Assembly (NCBI GenBank): GCA_028694115.1
Contig: JAQUUB010000002.1
Span: 141,323 to 188,865, forward strand
Direction of reading: 5' to 3'
DNA length: 47,543 bases
Origin: Lachnospiraceae bacterium
GTDB lineage: Bacteria; Bacillota_A; Clostridia; Lachnospirales; Lachnospiraceae
Below the pieces are notes generated by a model, which did no database searches, was not told the origin of the DNA, and saw only the letters and a list, made by a program, of their open reading frames with translations. Within the stretch, counting starts at the first letter, position 1, and the number at the start of each line of letters is the position of its first letter. Shown here one piece after another: positions 1 to 9,859 of this stretch. The position numbers were made by a program, and so were the translations under genes.

Positions 1-2361
1 GAATCCAAAGTGACTGAATCAGAAGATTCTGTATCAGAAGCTTCTGCAACAGAAAAATCAGAAATAGAAGAGTCAGATATCGAAGAAACCTTAACGGGAG
101 CAGTGAGTGTTAATATGATCGCAAGCTGTCTGGATGGAAAAATTAATAAAGACACCTCCATTATGAAGGCAGTGACGGACAAAAAGAATCAAGTAAAGAT
201 TACCTGGAAACGTCCAATAAAGACGGCAAAGTTTTATAAGCTTGAAAGATTTAATGAGGATGGTAGTCGCGAACTTATCTATGATGAAAACGATAAATTA
301 GCAGGAAGGACTGCTTATGTAGATAAGACTGCAAAGGATGATGCAGATAGTACGTTTATCTATATTATAACCGCTTACGATAAAAATAGAATAGAGCTCA
401 GTGATCAGAAATATGCGGCGGTTGGAACCAGCAATATCTTGTTTTCACAGACAAGTAAAGACACAAAAAGTATGCAAATCTATTTCACAAAGCAGAGAGG
501 GCCAGTGTCCTATAAGCTCGAACGATCTGATACAAAAAACAAGAATACAGAGTTCCAAACAATTTATAATTTTGAAGTATCAAAACTGAATGGTCAGGAA
601 GCAAGTTATCAAGTCACCTCTTACAACGGACAAGAGGCTGTGTTATTTACGGACCAAGGCGATTTTACATATGGAACAAATCACTTTTATAGAGTAAAAG
701 CTTATATAGATTATGCAAATTTAGAATCACTCTACTCTAGTGCAATAGCCGTACGTGCCACATTGCCAGAGCCAACCCTTGTAAAGATTGGTGGAGGCCC
801 TCATGAAAATGAAGAAATCTGTTACAAATGTGGATACTTCTATTTTACACCTGTAAAGGATCAAAATAGTGACGTGAAAGCTTATGAGATATTACGTTCC
901 ACAAGTAAGGATACGGGATACAAAAAAATCTTAACAATCAGAAGCAATAAACTGGGTAATCTGACAGAGGTAGATGGTCAAAATGTTTATACCGTAAAAT
1001 ACACGAATTTCCCACCCAAGGTAACTTACTATTATAAAGTAAGGGCAGTGGGAGCAAAAAATTACAAAGGTGCTTTAAGCAAGAGCCTGTCTGCTACCTG
1101 TGAATTCGCACCAGTAACTGGAGTATCGGTATCAAACATCTCCATTTCAAAGTTGAAAATCACATGGAAATCCGAAGACTGTGCGAAAAAATATAATATC
1201 TATCGAACAATATTAGGTAGTGATACGAGTCCTATGAATGGTGAGCAAGCTGGTGAATTTATAAAAATCGCAACAGTTGCCAGCAAAAAGGGCAGTGTTA
1301 CCTATAAGGATTCCAAAAAGCTTGTTGGAGGTAAATATTTCACCTATAAGATTCATCCGGTTAACGGAAAAGCAGAGGGAGCAGCAAGTGATATCGTAGC
1401 AGGACGCCCATGGGTGGAACCACCAAAAACACTAAAAGTAAAGAGTCCATCACTAAAGGAAATTGATGTAACATGGACAGCTGCAAATAAAGCAAATTCT
1501 TATACAATTCAGAGGACGGTATCCACGAATCTGGATGGCACACCAAACTTTGATAAATGTATAGTGTTTGGTCCCTATAATTCGAAAAACAAAGAATTCC
1601 AAGAACGAAAAGTAAAAGATAAGACAGTGAACGCAGGAGTAGAGTATTACTACAGAGTAATTGCAAATGCTTATATTCGGACGGATAAAAATGAGGATGG
1701 AACAAAAAACCCTATTTATGGTGACTCCGCTCCATCAGCTTTTGTGAAAGGCGTTTCAAAGCCTAAGGCACCGACCGAATTTAAGGTTGCTACTATTATT
1801 ACTACGGGAGATAATGCATGGAAAAAAGCAATTACGCTCTCTTTCAAGCCTACATCAGAGTCAATTTCTCATTATCAAATCCTTAGAAAGGATAATTATA
1901 CAAATGGGAATTACAAAGTGATTAAAACGGTTTCAAACACAGCGAAATCATGCACGGATACATCTTTAAAGAGAGGAAGAATTTATTATTACTGCGTTCG
2001 CGCGGTATACAAAGATGCACAAGATAAAGAAATAACTGGAAATAATGCTTACCTTACGTTCGCAATGCCAAGCTCAATTAAACTAAATGCAAGCTCAAAA
2101 GAAATTAGTGTAGGGGAGACCTATAAAGTATATGTCGAAGAATTCAGTCCTTCCGAGACGACTTATAAAGCATGTACCTTTGATAATAATAATAGTTCTA
2201 TTATTACTTCTACTAGCAGTGGAACAGAAGATGGGAAACCATATGTGATATTCAAAGGATTAAAGAAAGGCACCGCAAAGGTTACGGTATTCTCTAAAAA
2301 CTATGAGGATGCTGGGGACGACTCAGACCTGAAACAGACCTGTACAATAACAGTAAAGTAA
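1..2361 (+). CDS. Secreted fibronectin type III repeat protein with C-terminal Big_2-like domain (5' end outside window)
   Basis: The reading frame is open from base 1, so the gene starts upstream of the window; a GTG at 10 is only the first possible start inside it. The visible 786 residues begin with an acidic Ser/Glu-rich linker, followed by about six to seven beta-rich modules of 90-110 residues with the fibronectin-III signature (Trp in the B strand, 'YY/F-Y-x-V-x-A' near the end of each module, Pro at the borders). The last 95 or so residues, from about 2065, look like a bacterial Ig-like Big_2 domain ('SVGETYKV', 'KGTAKVTV'). There is no catalytic domain, LPXTG motif or other anchor at the C terminus. 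It shares its architecture with the next two genes, whose C termini are enzymatic, so a cell-surface or matrix role is inferred. What precedes it, including a signal peptide, cannot be seen. Confidence 0.85.
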   Translation, partial: ESKVTESEDSVSEASATEKSEIEESDIEETLTGAVSVNMIASCLDGKINKDTSIMKAVTDKKNQVKITWKRPIKTAKFYKLERFNEDGSRELIYDENDKLAGRTAYVDKTAKDDADSTFIYIITAYDKNRIELSDQKYAAVGTSNILFSQTSKDTKSMQIYFTKQRGPVSYKLERSDTKNKNTEFQTIYNFEVSKLNGQEASYQVTSYNGQEAVLFTDQGDFTYGTNHFYRVKAYIDYANLESLYSSAIAVRATLPEPTLVKIGGGPHENEEICYKCGYFYFTPVKDQNSDVKAYEILRSTSKDTGYKKILTIRSNKLGNLTEVDGQNVYTVKYTNFPPKVTYYYKVRAVGAKNYKGALSKSLSATCEFAPVTGVSVSNISISKLKITWKSEDCAKKYNIYRTILGSDTSPMNGEQAGEFIKIATVASKKGSVTYKDSKKLVGGKYFTYKIHPVNGKAEGAASDIVAGRPWVEPPKTLKVKSPSLKEIDVTWTAANKANSYTIQRTVSTNLDGTPNFDKCIVFGPYNSKNKEFQERKVKDKTVNAGVEYYYRVIANAYIRTDKNEDGTKNPIYGDSAPSAFVKGVSKPKAPTEFKVATIITTGDNAWKKAITLSFKPTSESISHYQILRKDNYTNGNYKVIKTVSNTAKSCTDTSLKRGRIYYYCVRAVYKDAQDKEITGNNAYLTFAMPSSIKLNASSKEISVGETYKVYVEEFSPSETTYKACTFDNNNSSIITSTSSGTEDGKPYVIFKGLKKGTAKVTVFSKNYEDAGDDSDLKQTCTITVK

Positions 2362-2417
2362 AGAGTATTAAGGAATTCTTAATTTTGATTCCATATATAG
2401 GTATTTTGTTAAAAAAG

Positions 2418-2446
2418 TATACAATATGTATGTATCATGATATAAT
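2418..2446 (+). promoter_or_regulatory. Candidate sigma-A promoter for the amidase gene
   Basis: A perfect -10 TATAAT lies at 2441-2446, with a weak -35 (TATACA, 2418-2423) 17 bases upstream. Transcription from here would give a leader of about 110 bases, which contains the hairpin at 2473-2518. The -35 matches consensus at only four of six positions. Confidence 0.5.
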
Positions 2447-2472
2447 AACATGGATTACATAATGTAGAAATA

Positions 2473-2518
2473 TAAGTAAGAATCTAGGATGCATTCATGT
2501 ATAATAGGTTCTTATTTA
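2473..2518 (+). promoter_or_regulatory. Hairpin in the leader of the amidase gene
   Basis: Bases 2473-2485 pair with 2506-2518 as a 13-base-pair stem (two G-U pairs) around a 20-base loop. It lies between the TATAAT promoter and the ribosome site. There is no long U run after it, so it may be a structured leader or weak attenuator rather than a terminator. I could not match it to a known riboswitch. Confidence 0.4.
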
Positions 2519-2564
2519 TTTGGAATAAAGGTATTGCAGTTAGCTAAGGGAAAGGAATGGAGAA

Positions 2565-5500
2565 ATGGGAACAAAAGGACAATGGAACGGGAAACTCAAA
2601 AGAGGGTTTGCATTATTACTCACTGCAGCGATGATATTAAATACGGATTTATCCAGCTTTGCTGCTAATATTAGCGCAAATTCCACGACAACAGAAGAAA
2701 CATCGAATCAGAATACGTTAGTAGATATTCTAGAGGAGGTTTCGCAGGACAAAGCATCGCAAAATGAAGTTTCACAGGACCAAGCATCACAAAATGAAGT
2801 TTTACAGGATCAACCATCACAAAACACAGCACAGGAAATTCAGGAAATAAAGGAAGTATCTGACAATCAGGCGCAGGAAGTCGAAAGTGTGGTTGGATCT
2901 GGAAGCATGAATCTTGAGGTTTCCTGTGTTACCTTTAATAAAGCAAAGTTAACATGGAATGCTGTTAACGGAGCGGACGGATACATAATTTCTCGTAAAG
3001 TTTCTAGTTTGAATGGAAGTAGCAGCTATGAGAATATTAAAACATTAAATAAAAATGCCAAATCATTTGTGGATTCCAGATTATTAAATGGAGAAACCTA
3101 TTATTATCAGGTCACTGCAGCTACAAAGTCTGGAAGCGATTACACTCCATCTGAAGTAAGTGCAGAAGTATCTGTGGATATGAAAATCGCAGCACCTCTG
3201 TCAAAAAATTCAATTGCTCAAATTGATAAAAAAAACAGAGTCATAATCAAATGGCCTAAAGTCGCTGGAGCACAGCAGTACAAACTCAGCCGATTAGTGA
3301 ATGATAATCCGGATAATCCGTGGGAATCCATCATTGATACTAATAAATATGATGAGAGAGTGAATCCCTATAAAAACAATAGCTATATTGATAATGTAGA
3401 TGCGGCTACAGATCCTGTAGATTCCTATGTCTATCAGTTAGTTGCCTCAAGAAAAGATGCAGATGGCTATTGGATTGATAGTGAAGAAACCATTATTGTC
3501 TGCACACCAAGTGTTTTGATGGCAAATAATGATGGCGATAAGGACACTATGGGAGTTGTTTATACCTCCATCATAGGTTGTAGAGAATATGAAGTACAAA
3601 GATCCTTTAATTCAACAAAGGTTCTCAGCTTTAAACAGGCAGATATTGTCTCTAATACGGACGGAAAAGTAACATCCGCTTATAATGGTGATCGAATGGT
3701 ATCTGCTAGTTCCAATGGAATTGCAGTAGAAAAATATCTTGACAAGGGCGGTGAGTATGCTCCTATTTCGGAACAGTTTGGAGAATCATTCTTTTACCGT
3801 GTCAGGGCAGTTGCAGAGGTGCCAGATGGCGAGGGAACAAAGGTAGTTTATTCTCCTTATTCAAAAGCATTAAAATCAACAGTTACATTGGAAGCACCAA
3901 TATTAGTTAGTGTGAATTGTGTATCTTATAATAAAGCCAATGTTAAAATAAAAGTATCAGATATTACAGATATAGAGGCAAATGACTGTCTTGTGTTTTA
4001 TCGTTCCAATAAATCAAATACAGGTTTTAAGGAAGTGAAACGAGTAAAAGCAGGAGACAAGAGTGTCGTCTATGATAATGGTAATAATACAATATCCTAT
4101 ACGCTTGCTGGATTCATCCCAGAATACACGTATTATCTAAAGGTGGCTGTGATTAAGAGAGGATATAAGAGTAGTGCAAGAAAGACTGTGAATATTCAAA
4201 CAGAAAAAAGTAATTTTTTATTAACAAAAACTGTTTTTGATGATTTAAAAAAGGTTACGGTAAAGAGTGCAAATTATAATGCAATGTCTGTTTCCTTTAA
4301 TAAGGTTCCAGGTGCTACAAAGTATAATGTTTACTATACCACCAGTATCGGAAATGATAAGGATGAGAGTACCTGGAGCTGGGCGACAAAACCGATTACC
4401 ATTACGAATAAAGGGAATAAAAATGGAATTGTATCTTATACAAAAACCGGCTATAAACATGGTCAGCTTGTTGCTATGTATGCAGTTCCAATCTCAGGAA
4501 AATTTGAGCATCAGCAGACAAAACCGCAATTAACTCCAGATAAAACAAGGATTAAGGCTACAACAGGTATTGCAAGCAGTGCCGGACCTTGGAAAATTAC
4601 TTATACCTGGAATAAAGTTGCAGGAGCAGATTCCTATCAAGTTGAGTTTGCAGATAGAAGTGATTTTCAAGGTGCAGTATCAATTCCATTTTCTTCCAGC
4701 GGTACGACTATTATCAGTGGATTTAGAGCAACGATAAAAGACGGAAAATATAGTGTAACATTTGGTAGTAATAAAAATGATGGAACAATTGTAACTGGTA
4801 AGCCATATTATTTCCGCGTGACAACCCATTCAAGTAAAGATAATGTGCCACAAGATGGAGATATCTCTAAAGCAGTATCTGAGCGCGCAAGGCCAAAAGA
4901 AGTAACGAACTTAACTGCGGAATATGAGATCTCCAATAGTGGTGCAAAATTAAATTGGAGAAGGGGAGATGGTGCGACCGGTTATAGGATAAAAAGGTCT
5001 ATAAATAATAAGAATAATTATAAAATAATTTGTGATTATACCACTTCAACGTCCTATACCGACACAGATGATATTAAAAACGGTACGCAAGTATACTATC
5101 TTGTATATAGTGTTTCAAAAGTAAACGATGCAAGTAATGTTGAGTGGGTAACCGGTAGTAAAAAATATGTTGAAACGAGATTTTGTATTCCTACCAAAGT
5201 TACTCTAGAGGATACAACAATAAGAAAAGGAGAATCAAAAACAATATCGCTGAAATATGAGCCTGCAAATGCAACAGTAAGAGCAACAACGGGTGAGTGG
5301 AAATCAAGTAATACAGGAATTGTAACGGTAAAACAGAGTAGTGACAATACTTATTCAGCGACTATAAAGGGAATCAAAGTAGGCAGGGAACAAATAACCG
5401 TAACTCCTATTACAAGTGACAAAGCTGTAAGATGTTATGTCACGGTAACTAATAATTTAAAAGTCTGCTTAGATCCAGGACATGGCGGTAGTGATTCCGG

Positions 5501-5996
5501 AGCTGTCGCTGGAGGATATACAGAAAAAGAGAGAAATCTAAAGATTGCTTATTATACAAAAGAACGATTAGAGGCATCTGGAATATCGGTAGTTATGACA
5601 CGAACCGGTGATTATTATGTGGGTCTTGAGGATAGAACTACCATTGCAAAGAATAATGGATGTAATCTATTTGTGAGCCAGCATCTGAATTCAGGTGGCG
5701 GGACAGGAACAGAAGTTTATTATTCCATTAATTCAACGTATGCAAGATCAAGTTTGGCATCAAGTATTTCATCAAGAGTAGCTTCTGCCATTGGTACAAA
5801 TAATCGAGGTGCGAAGACTCGAACGGGAGATAATGGAGATTACTATTCTGTGATTCGTACCGCTGCTCAAAAGGGAATTCCAGGAATTATCGTGGAAGGA
5901 GCCTTTCTTGATACGGAGTATGGTAGATTAAATGATGCAGGCTGTAAAACAATTGGATATGTAACGGCAGAAGCGATTATCGATTCCTTTAATTAA
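2565..5996 (+). CDS. Secreted N-acetylmuramoyl-L-alanine amidase with fibronectin type III array
   Basis: This predicted peptidoglycan amidase (Amidase_3 family, zinc-dependent) cleaves the bond between N-acetylmuramic acid and L-alanine outside the cell. The 1143 residues comprise a signal peptide (cleavage probable after 'SSFA', near residue 33), a Gln/Ser/Asn/Glu linker with three imperfect 'QDxxSQNEV' repeats (about 56-85), roughly seven fibronectin-III-like modules (about 115-880), a Big_2-like module (about 885-962) and the catalytic domain from residue 965 to the end. Zinc ligands are visible: His in 'DPGHGG', Glu in 'YTEKERN' and His in 'SQHLN'; the catalytic Glu is in 'IVEGAFLD'. The ATG at 2565 follows an A/G-rich ribosome site. 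The amidase sits at the extreme C terminus behind a very long stalk, unlike the compact CwlC-type enzymes. It is flanked by two proteins of the same build, suggesting tandem expansion. Confidence 0.93.
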   Translation: MGTKGQWNGKLKRGFALLLTAAMILNTDLSSFAANISANSTTTEETSNQNTLVDILEEVSQDKASQNEVSQDQASQNEVLQDQPSQNTAQEIQEIKEVSDNQAQEVESVVGSGSMNLEVSCVTFNKAKLTWNAVNGADGYIISRKVSSLNGSSSYENIKTLNKNAKSFVDSRLLNGETYYYQVTAATKSGSDYTPSEVSAEVSVDMKIAAPLSKNSIAQIDKKNRVIIKWPKVAGAQQYKLSRLVNDNPDNPWESIIDTNKYDERVNPYKNNSYIDNVDAATDPVDSYVYQLVASRKDADGYWIDSEETIIVCTPSVLMANNDGDKDTMGVVYTSIIGCREYEVQRSFNSTKVLSFKQADIVSNTDGKVTSAYNGDRMVSASSNGIAVEKYLDKGGEYAPISEQFGESFFYRVRAVAEVPDGEGTKVVYSPYSKALKSTVTLEAPILVSVNCVSYNKANVKIKVSDITDIEANDCLVFYRSNKSNTGFKEVKRVKAGDKSVVYDNGNNTISYTLAGFIPEYTYYLKVAVIKRGYKSSARKTVNIQTEKSNFLLTKTVFDDLKKVTVKSANYNAMSVSFNKVPGATKYNVYYTTSIGNDKDESTWSWATKPITITNKGNKNGIVSYTKTGYKHGQLVAMYAVPISGKFEHQQTKPQLTPDKTRIKATTGIASSAGPWKITYTWNKVAGADSYQVEFADRSDFQGAVSIPFSSSGTTIISGFRATIKDGKYSVTFGSNKNDGTIVTGKPYYFRVTTHSSKDNVPQDGDISKAVSERARPKEVTNLTAEYEISNSGAKLNWRRGDGATGYRIKRSINNKNNYKIICDYTTSTSYTDTDDIKNGTQVYYLVYSVSKVNDASNVEWVTGSKKYVETRFCIPTKVTLEDTTIRKGESKTISLKYEPANATVRATTGEWKSSNTGIVTVKQSSDNTYSATIKGIKVGREQITVTPITSDKAVRCYVTVTNNLKVCLDPGHGGSDSGAVAGGYTEKERNLKIAYYTKERLEASGISVVMTRTGDYYVGLEDRTTIAKNNGCNLFVSQHLNSGGGTGTEVYYSINSTYARSSLASSISSRVASAIGTNNRGAKTRTGDNGDYYSVIRTAAQKGIPGIIVEGAFLDTEYGRLNDAGCKTIGYVTAEAIIDSFN

Positions 5997-6055
5997 AATA
6001 AAGTAGATTGAAAAGCAACATACAAGCAAAACACAACTAGAAGAGATAGAGGATT

Positions 6056-9000
6056 ATGAATAAGAAACTTAGAGCCCTGGCTGCCTTTTTGGCAGCCACT
6101 CTTCTATTAACGGGAAGCTTTTTGCAGGTTTTTGCAGAAGAGAATGGAACGATTCCCATAATAGAAGAATTAGAAACCCATGGATCAGTAACCGATCTGG
6201 ATGCAAATCCAGCAATCAGTGCGCCGGCGGTGGTAAAGGTAACGCAAATTGGTCATGCAAGGCTTAAGATATCGTATCGTGCAGTTCGTAGAGCGCAGGG
6301 GTATCTAATCTTTCGGAGTGAATCAGAAGATGGTACTTATCAGTGCTTAAATTCTGACAATCTTATAAAGAAGACTTATTATGAGGATACTTCCGTAGAA
6401 ATTGGCAAGCTCTATTACTATAAGGTACGGGCTGTCAAGGGTGGAGCAGCAGGGAAAGAAAGTACGGTATCCGCTAATTATGCCACTCCCTATCAGCCAA
6501 CTGGAATTAAGGCAGAACCACGAAATTATGATTCCATCAAGGTATCCTTTCAAGAGCAGGACAAGGTAGATGGATACCGGATTTATCGCTCCAATAGGAG
6601 TAATAAGAATTTTGAATTACTTGCAGAAAAAGAGTCTTTGTGGAAAACAACCTCATCCCTCAATGGGAGAGAGACGTTTGAATATGTGGATCAGCAGGGA
6701 TTACAAAATGGAGTGAAATACTACTATTATGTACAGTCCTTTAAATACACCCATTGTAATGAAGCAGGTATTTTAATCTCAAAGAAATCCAAGATGGTTA
6801 ACACCTATCCACGGATGGAGGCAACAAGCTCCGTATCGGTATCAGAGATTGATTATTGCAGAGCCGCCATCTCATGGAACAAGGTAGAGCATGCGGATTA
6901 TTACTATATTTATCAATCGACGAAAAAGACTTCCGGATTTAAAAAGGTAGCAACAGTAGCTAGTGATCAAACGAATTATATTCATAAGACGGGTACCGGG
7001 AAAACTTATTATTATCGAATTGATGCAGTAAAGGTGAATCCTTTCAATAAGAAAATAGCAGGGATCCCCTGCATTTCCGAAGGAATCCGTCTACAGACGG
7101 GGACTCCAGAAAATCTTGACGTGAAATGTCTGACCTATAATTCCATGAAACTATCATGGGATAAGGTGGATGGGGCCAATCGATATGATATCTACCGACA
7201 AGAGGGAACCTTATCTGAAAATGGGGTCATTACGACGCCACCCAATGGGCAGGCTAAAAAGATTGCGGTCAGTACAGCGAAGCCTGACAAGGTAACTGGA
7301 AAAGTATCCTTTATCGATAAAAAAGTACTGAATGGGAAGGCCTATAGCTATTATGTGGTTTCTTATCGAGGTGGTGCCAGAGGAAGGGTAAGCTTGCAGG
7401 ATTCAGATTATGTGAGAATAGCAGCACCAAATCCAGTCGTAACAAATGCAGGATTACATCAATTAAAGATTACAATTCCCAAGGTCACAGGTGCAACTGC
7501 CTACTACATATCTCGCTATCAGGATGAGACGAATCAATTTGAGGAACTACAGATATTACCTTATGATTCCAGAAAAACTACTTATACTTATACGGATACC
7601 AATCTGATTCCAGGTCAGGAATATCGATATCAGGTGCAGACGGAACGGACCGATCGGTATGGGAAAATAAAAGGGGAAACATCACAAACCGTCACAGGTT
7701 CTTCAAGACCACTGCCAGTCACGCAGGTAGATGCAGTGTATTATGAGACGGGAAAAGGTGCTACGGTTACCTGGAAGCAAGCAGAAGCAGATACCGAAGG
7801 AATTATCTATCACATTTTTAGGGCGCAGTCCTTAACGAGCAGTCTGGCAGAATGGAAAGATGTAGGTCAGGTAACAGCAGGAAATGAATTAACCTTTTCC
7901 GATGAAACACCACTTTCTGATGGTACGGAAAGTTACTATCATGTAACTGCAGTCTTTCAGGGAGTTCGGGGAGAAGATGCCACAGGGAAGCGTTTCCAAA
8001 ATCCATCTGGGATTACCGTTGCAGAAAGCCTTAGTATAGCAGTGGGTAAAACGAAGACGCTTCAGGTCAGCTTTATTCCAACAACGACAACTTCCCGTAC
8101 GCTTTCCTATTCAAGTAGTGATCAAACAATTGCTACCGTAAGCACGAAGGGAGTCATAACTGGGAAGAAGGCAGGCAAAGCAACGATTACCGCTACAAGT
8201 GTGAATGGCAAAACCAGCAGCTGCGCGATTACAGTTACCAAGGTCGATGAACAAATGAAAGCGGTATGGGTTCCTTACTACGACATTACAAACTTCTTAT
8301 CGAATAAGAACCAGACAGACTTTACGAATATCTACAGTGCAATGTGTGATAAGGCGAAGGAACAGGGCTGTAATACCATGGTAGTACATGTCAGTGCATT
8401 CCATGATCGAATCTATAAGAGATCAAACGCCTCCTCCTATCCGTGGAGTACAAAAATGATGGGAAGTGAGCCTTCCTATGATCCACTAAGCATCATGGTA
8501 AGTATTACGCATCAAAAGGGTATGGAATTCCACGCATGGGTAAATCCTTATCGGACATCGACATTTTCTTATCCGTCAGATTCCGCAATGCCGGGGCTTC
8601 AGAATAGTATTGTGCAAAATGTTTCTGATATTTGCGCTTATCAGGTAGATGCCATTCATTTTGATGATTATTTCTATCCAGGCAGTAGCAAAGAGAGTAT
8701 CTCTACAAGGAAAAATGTGGTAAACTCTATGGTAAGGAGCGTTTATCAAAAAGCGCATTCCAATGGAGTGAAGTTTGGAATCAGCCCTCAGGGAAATATA
8801 GAGAATTGCAGGGCAATGGGTGCCGATGTGGATACGTGGCTGTCCTCCTCAGGGTATGTAGACTATATTTGTCCGCAGTTGTATTGGAGTGATAATTGGG
8901 GCAGTAATGGTGGCGTCACCATGTTTTCAAACCGTATGGCACAGTGGAAGTATTTAAATAAGAATGAAACCACCATGTATGTTGGACTTGCATTATACAA

Positions 9001-9172
9001 AACGGGCGAACAGGTTACTGGTGATTTGGGATGGAGCACAAGCTCCACAAATCTAAAGCGCCAGGCAGATATTCTGGAGAATGCAGGGTGCAAAGGCTAC
9101 TTCCTTTTTACGTTCAGTAGCTTTTATGATCCAAAGAAAGCTCAGGAATTAAGTAACTTGAGAAACAGATAG
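6056..9172 (+). CDS. Secreted fibronectin type III / Big_2 protein with C-terminal GHL10 (glycosyl hydrolase-like 10) domain
   Basis: The 1038-residue protein starts with a signal peptide (probable cleavage after 'LQVFA', residue 27). About six fibronectin-III-like modules follow (58-645), then a Big_2 domain (about 648-728; 'SIAVGKTKTLQVSF', 'ITGKKAGKATITATS'). From residue 734 ('MKAVWVPYYDITNF') to the end lies a domain of the GHL10 family, a TIM-barrel relative of glycoside hydrolases. Typical family stretches are visible: 'GCNTMVVHVSAFHD', 'FHAWVNPYR', 'VDAIHFDDYFYP' and 'GISPQGN'. Members are thought to act on cell-wall or exopolysaccharide glycans, but the substrate is not settled. The gene starts 59 bases after the amidase stop, with AGAGG upstream of its ATG, so the pair is probably co-transcribed. 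Acting with the amidase on the wall is an inference from context. Confidence 0.9.
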   Translation: MNKKLRALAAFLAATLLLTGSFLQVFAEENGTIPIIEELETHGSVTDLDANPAISAPAVVKVTQIGHARLKISYRAVRRAQGYLIFRSESEDGTYQCLNSDNLIKKTYYEDTSVEIGKLYYYKVRAVKGGAAGKESTVSANYATPYQPTGIKAEPRNYDSIKVSFQEQDKVDGYRIYRSNRSNKNFELLAEKESLWKTTSSLNGRETFEYVDQQGLQNGVKYYYYVQSFKYTHCNEAGILISKKSKMVNTYPRMEATSSVSVSEIDYCRAAISWNKVEHADYYYIYQSTKKTSGFKKVATVASDQTNYIHKTGTGKTYYYRIDAVKVNPFNKKIAGIPCISEGIRLQTGTPENLDVKCLTYNSMKLSWDKVDGANRYDIYRQEGTLSENGVITTPPNGQAKKIAVSTAKPDKVTGKVSFIDKKVLNGKAYSYYVVSYRGGARGRVSLQDSDYVRIAAPNPVVTNAGLHQLKITIPKVTGATAYYISRYQDETNQFEELQILPYDSRKTTYTYTDTNLIPGQEYRYQVQTERTDRYGKIKGETSQTVTGSSRPLPVTQVDAVYYETGKGATVTWKQAEADTEGIIYHIFRAQSLTSSLAEWKDVGQVTAGNELTFSDETPLSDGTESYYHVTAVFQGVRGEDATGKRFQNPSGITVAESLSIAVGKTKTLQVSFIPTTTTSRTLSYSSSDQTIATVSTKGVITGKKAGKATITATSVNGKTSSCAITVTKVDEQMKAVWVPYYDITNFLSNKNQTDFTNIYSAMCDKAKEQGCNTMVVHVSAFHDRIYKRSNASSYPWSTKMMGSEPSYDPLSIMVSITHQKGMEFHAWVNPYRTSTFSYPSDSAMPGLQNSIVQNVSDICAYQVDAIHFDDYFYPGSSKESISTRKNVVNSMVRSVYQKAHSNGVKFGISPQGNIENCRAMGADVDTWLSSSGYVDYICPQLYWSDNWGSNGGVTMFSNRMAQWKYLNKNETTMYVGLALYKTGEQVTGDLGWSTSSTNLKRQADILENAGCKGYFLFTFSSFYDPKKAQELSNLRNR

Positions 9173-9194
9173 CATATGCGCATGCTAAGCATGC
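9172..9194. repeat. Short cluster of palindromes after the GHL10 gene
   Basis: Bases 9172-9179 read GCATATGC, directly followed by GCATGC (9180-9185), TAA and a second GCATGC (9189-9194). They overlap the last base of the stop codon and lie just before the next ribosome site. The element may form a small hairpin or be a chance restriction-like palindrome. Confidence 0.3.
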
Positions 9195-9208
9195 AGATTG
9201 GAGAAAAA

Positions 9209-9847
9209 ATGAAGAAATTTAGGAGTGTTCTTTTATTCATTGTATTAATTGGGTTATTCACTGGGTGTGGAAAAAAAGATCCTGTAAATGAGCTACCTCC
9301 AGTAAAGGAATACACAAAAGAAGAATTACAGGAGTTAGCACTTTCAGAAGAGGATGCAAAACAGTTACTATCCGAACAGCTAGATGGAAAGAATTGTGAA
9401 TTTGCATCCGATGGGAAGGTGGAGATCTTAGAGGATACCTATCTGGTATTTCGCATTACACAGGATGGAAAAGAATTGAAGCAAGGTCTTGCGGTGCAGA
9501 ATCTTTCGGGAGAAATATTCACCTATGATTTTGACACGAAGAAAGTAGCAGACTATACAACATTTGAATTGTATGATGAAAAAGCGGATAAGGAGTATTC
9601 CTGGGACGGTTCTTATAGTAATGAAAAAATCAGAATTGAGCTATTACCAATTGATGACAGCTCTTTTGAACTGCACATTTACGAAAATGAGAAGGAAGTA
9701 TTCACCTCTACTGGACGCCCAGCTGGAAATACAGCAACCTGCGAAGGGGAAGAAGCAACCATAGAATTGATAATGAAGGATGGAGAATTACAGGTTGAAG
9801 ATGCAAAAGGAACAAGCGGATTTGCAGGTACTTATGTAATCGAATAG
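9209..9847 (+). CDS. Small lipoprotein of unknown function
   Basis: A lipoprotein of 212 residues if translation starts at the ATG at 9209, which has GGAG about six bases upstream; an in-frame ATG at 9176 would add eleven residues before the signal peptide and lacks a ribosome site. The lipobox is 'LFTGC', with the lipidated Cys at residue 20. After it comes a charged region ('EYTKEELQELALSEEDAKQLL') and two apparent beta-rich halves without a motif I recognise. The second half ('ELHIYENEKEVFTSTGRPAG') resembles a small beta-barrel. It is 36 bases after the GHL10 gene and followed 12 bases later by a second lipoprotein, so the two probably belong to the surface-protein transcript. Membrane-attached, outer-face location is well supported; function is not known. 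Confidence 0.8.
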   Translation: MKKFRSVLLFIVLIGLFTGCGKKDPVNELPPVKEYTKEELQELALSEEDAKQLLSEQLDGKNCEFASDGKVEILEDTYLVFRITQDGKELKQGLAVQNLSGEIFTYDFDTKKVADYTTFELYDEKADKEYSWDGSYSNEKIRIELLPIDDSSFELHIYENEKEVFTSTGRPAGNTATCEGEEATIELIMKDGELQVEDAKGTSGFAGTYVIE

Positions 9848-9859
9848 GGGTTTGAACGT

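Noticed and set aside
2473..2518. Cyclic di-GMP or other known riboswitch in the amidase leader
   Set aside because: Only a simple stem-loop is visible; the conserved bases of the GEMM class and other common riboswitches are missing.
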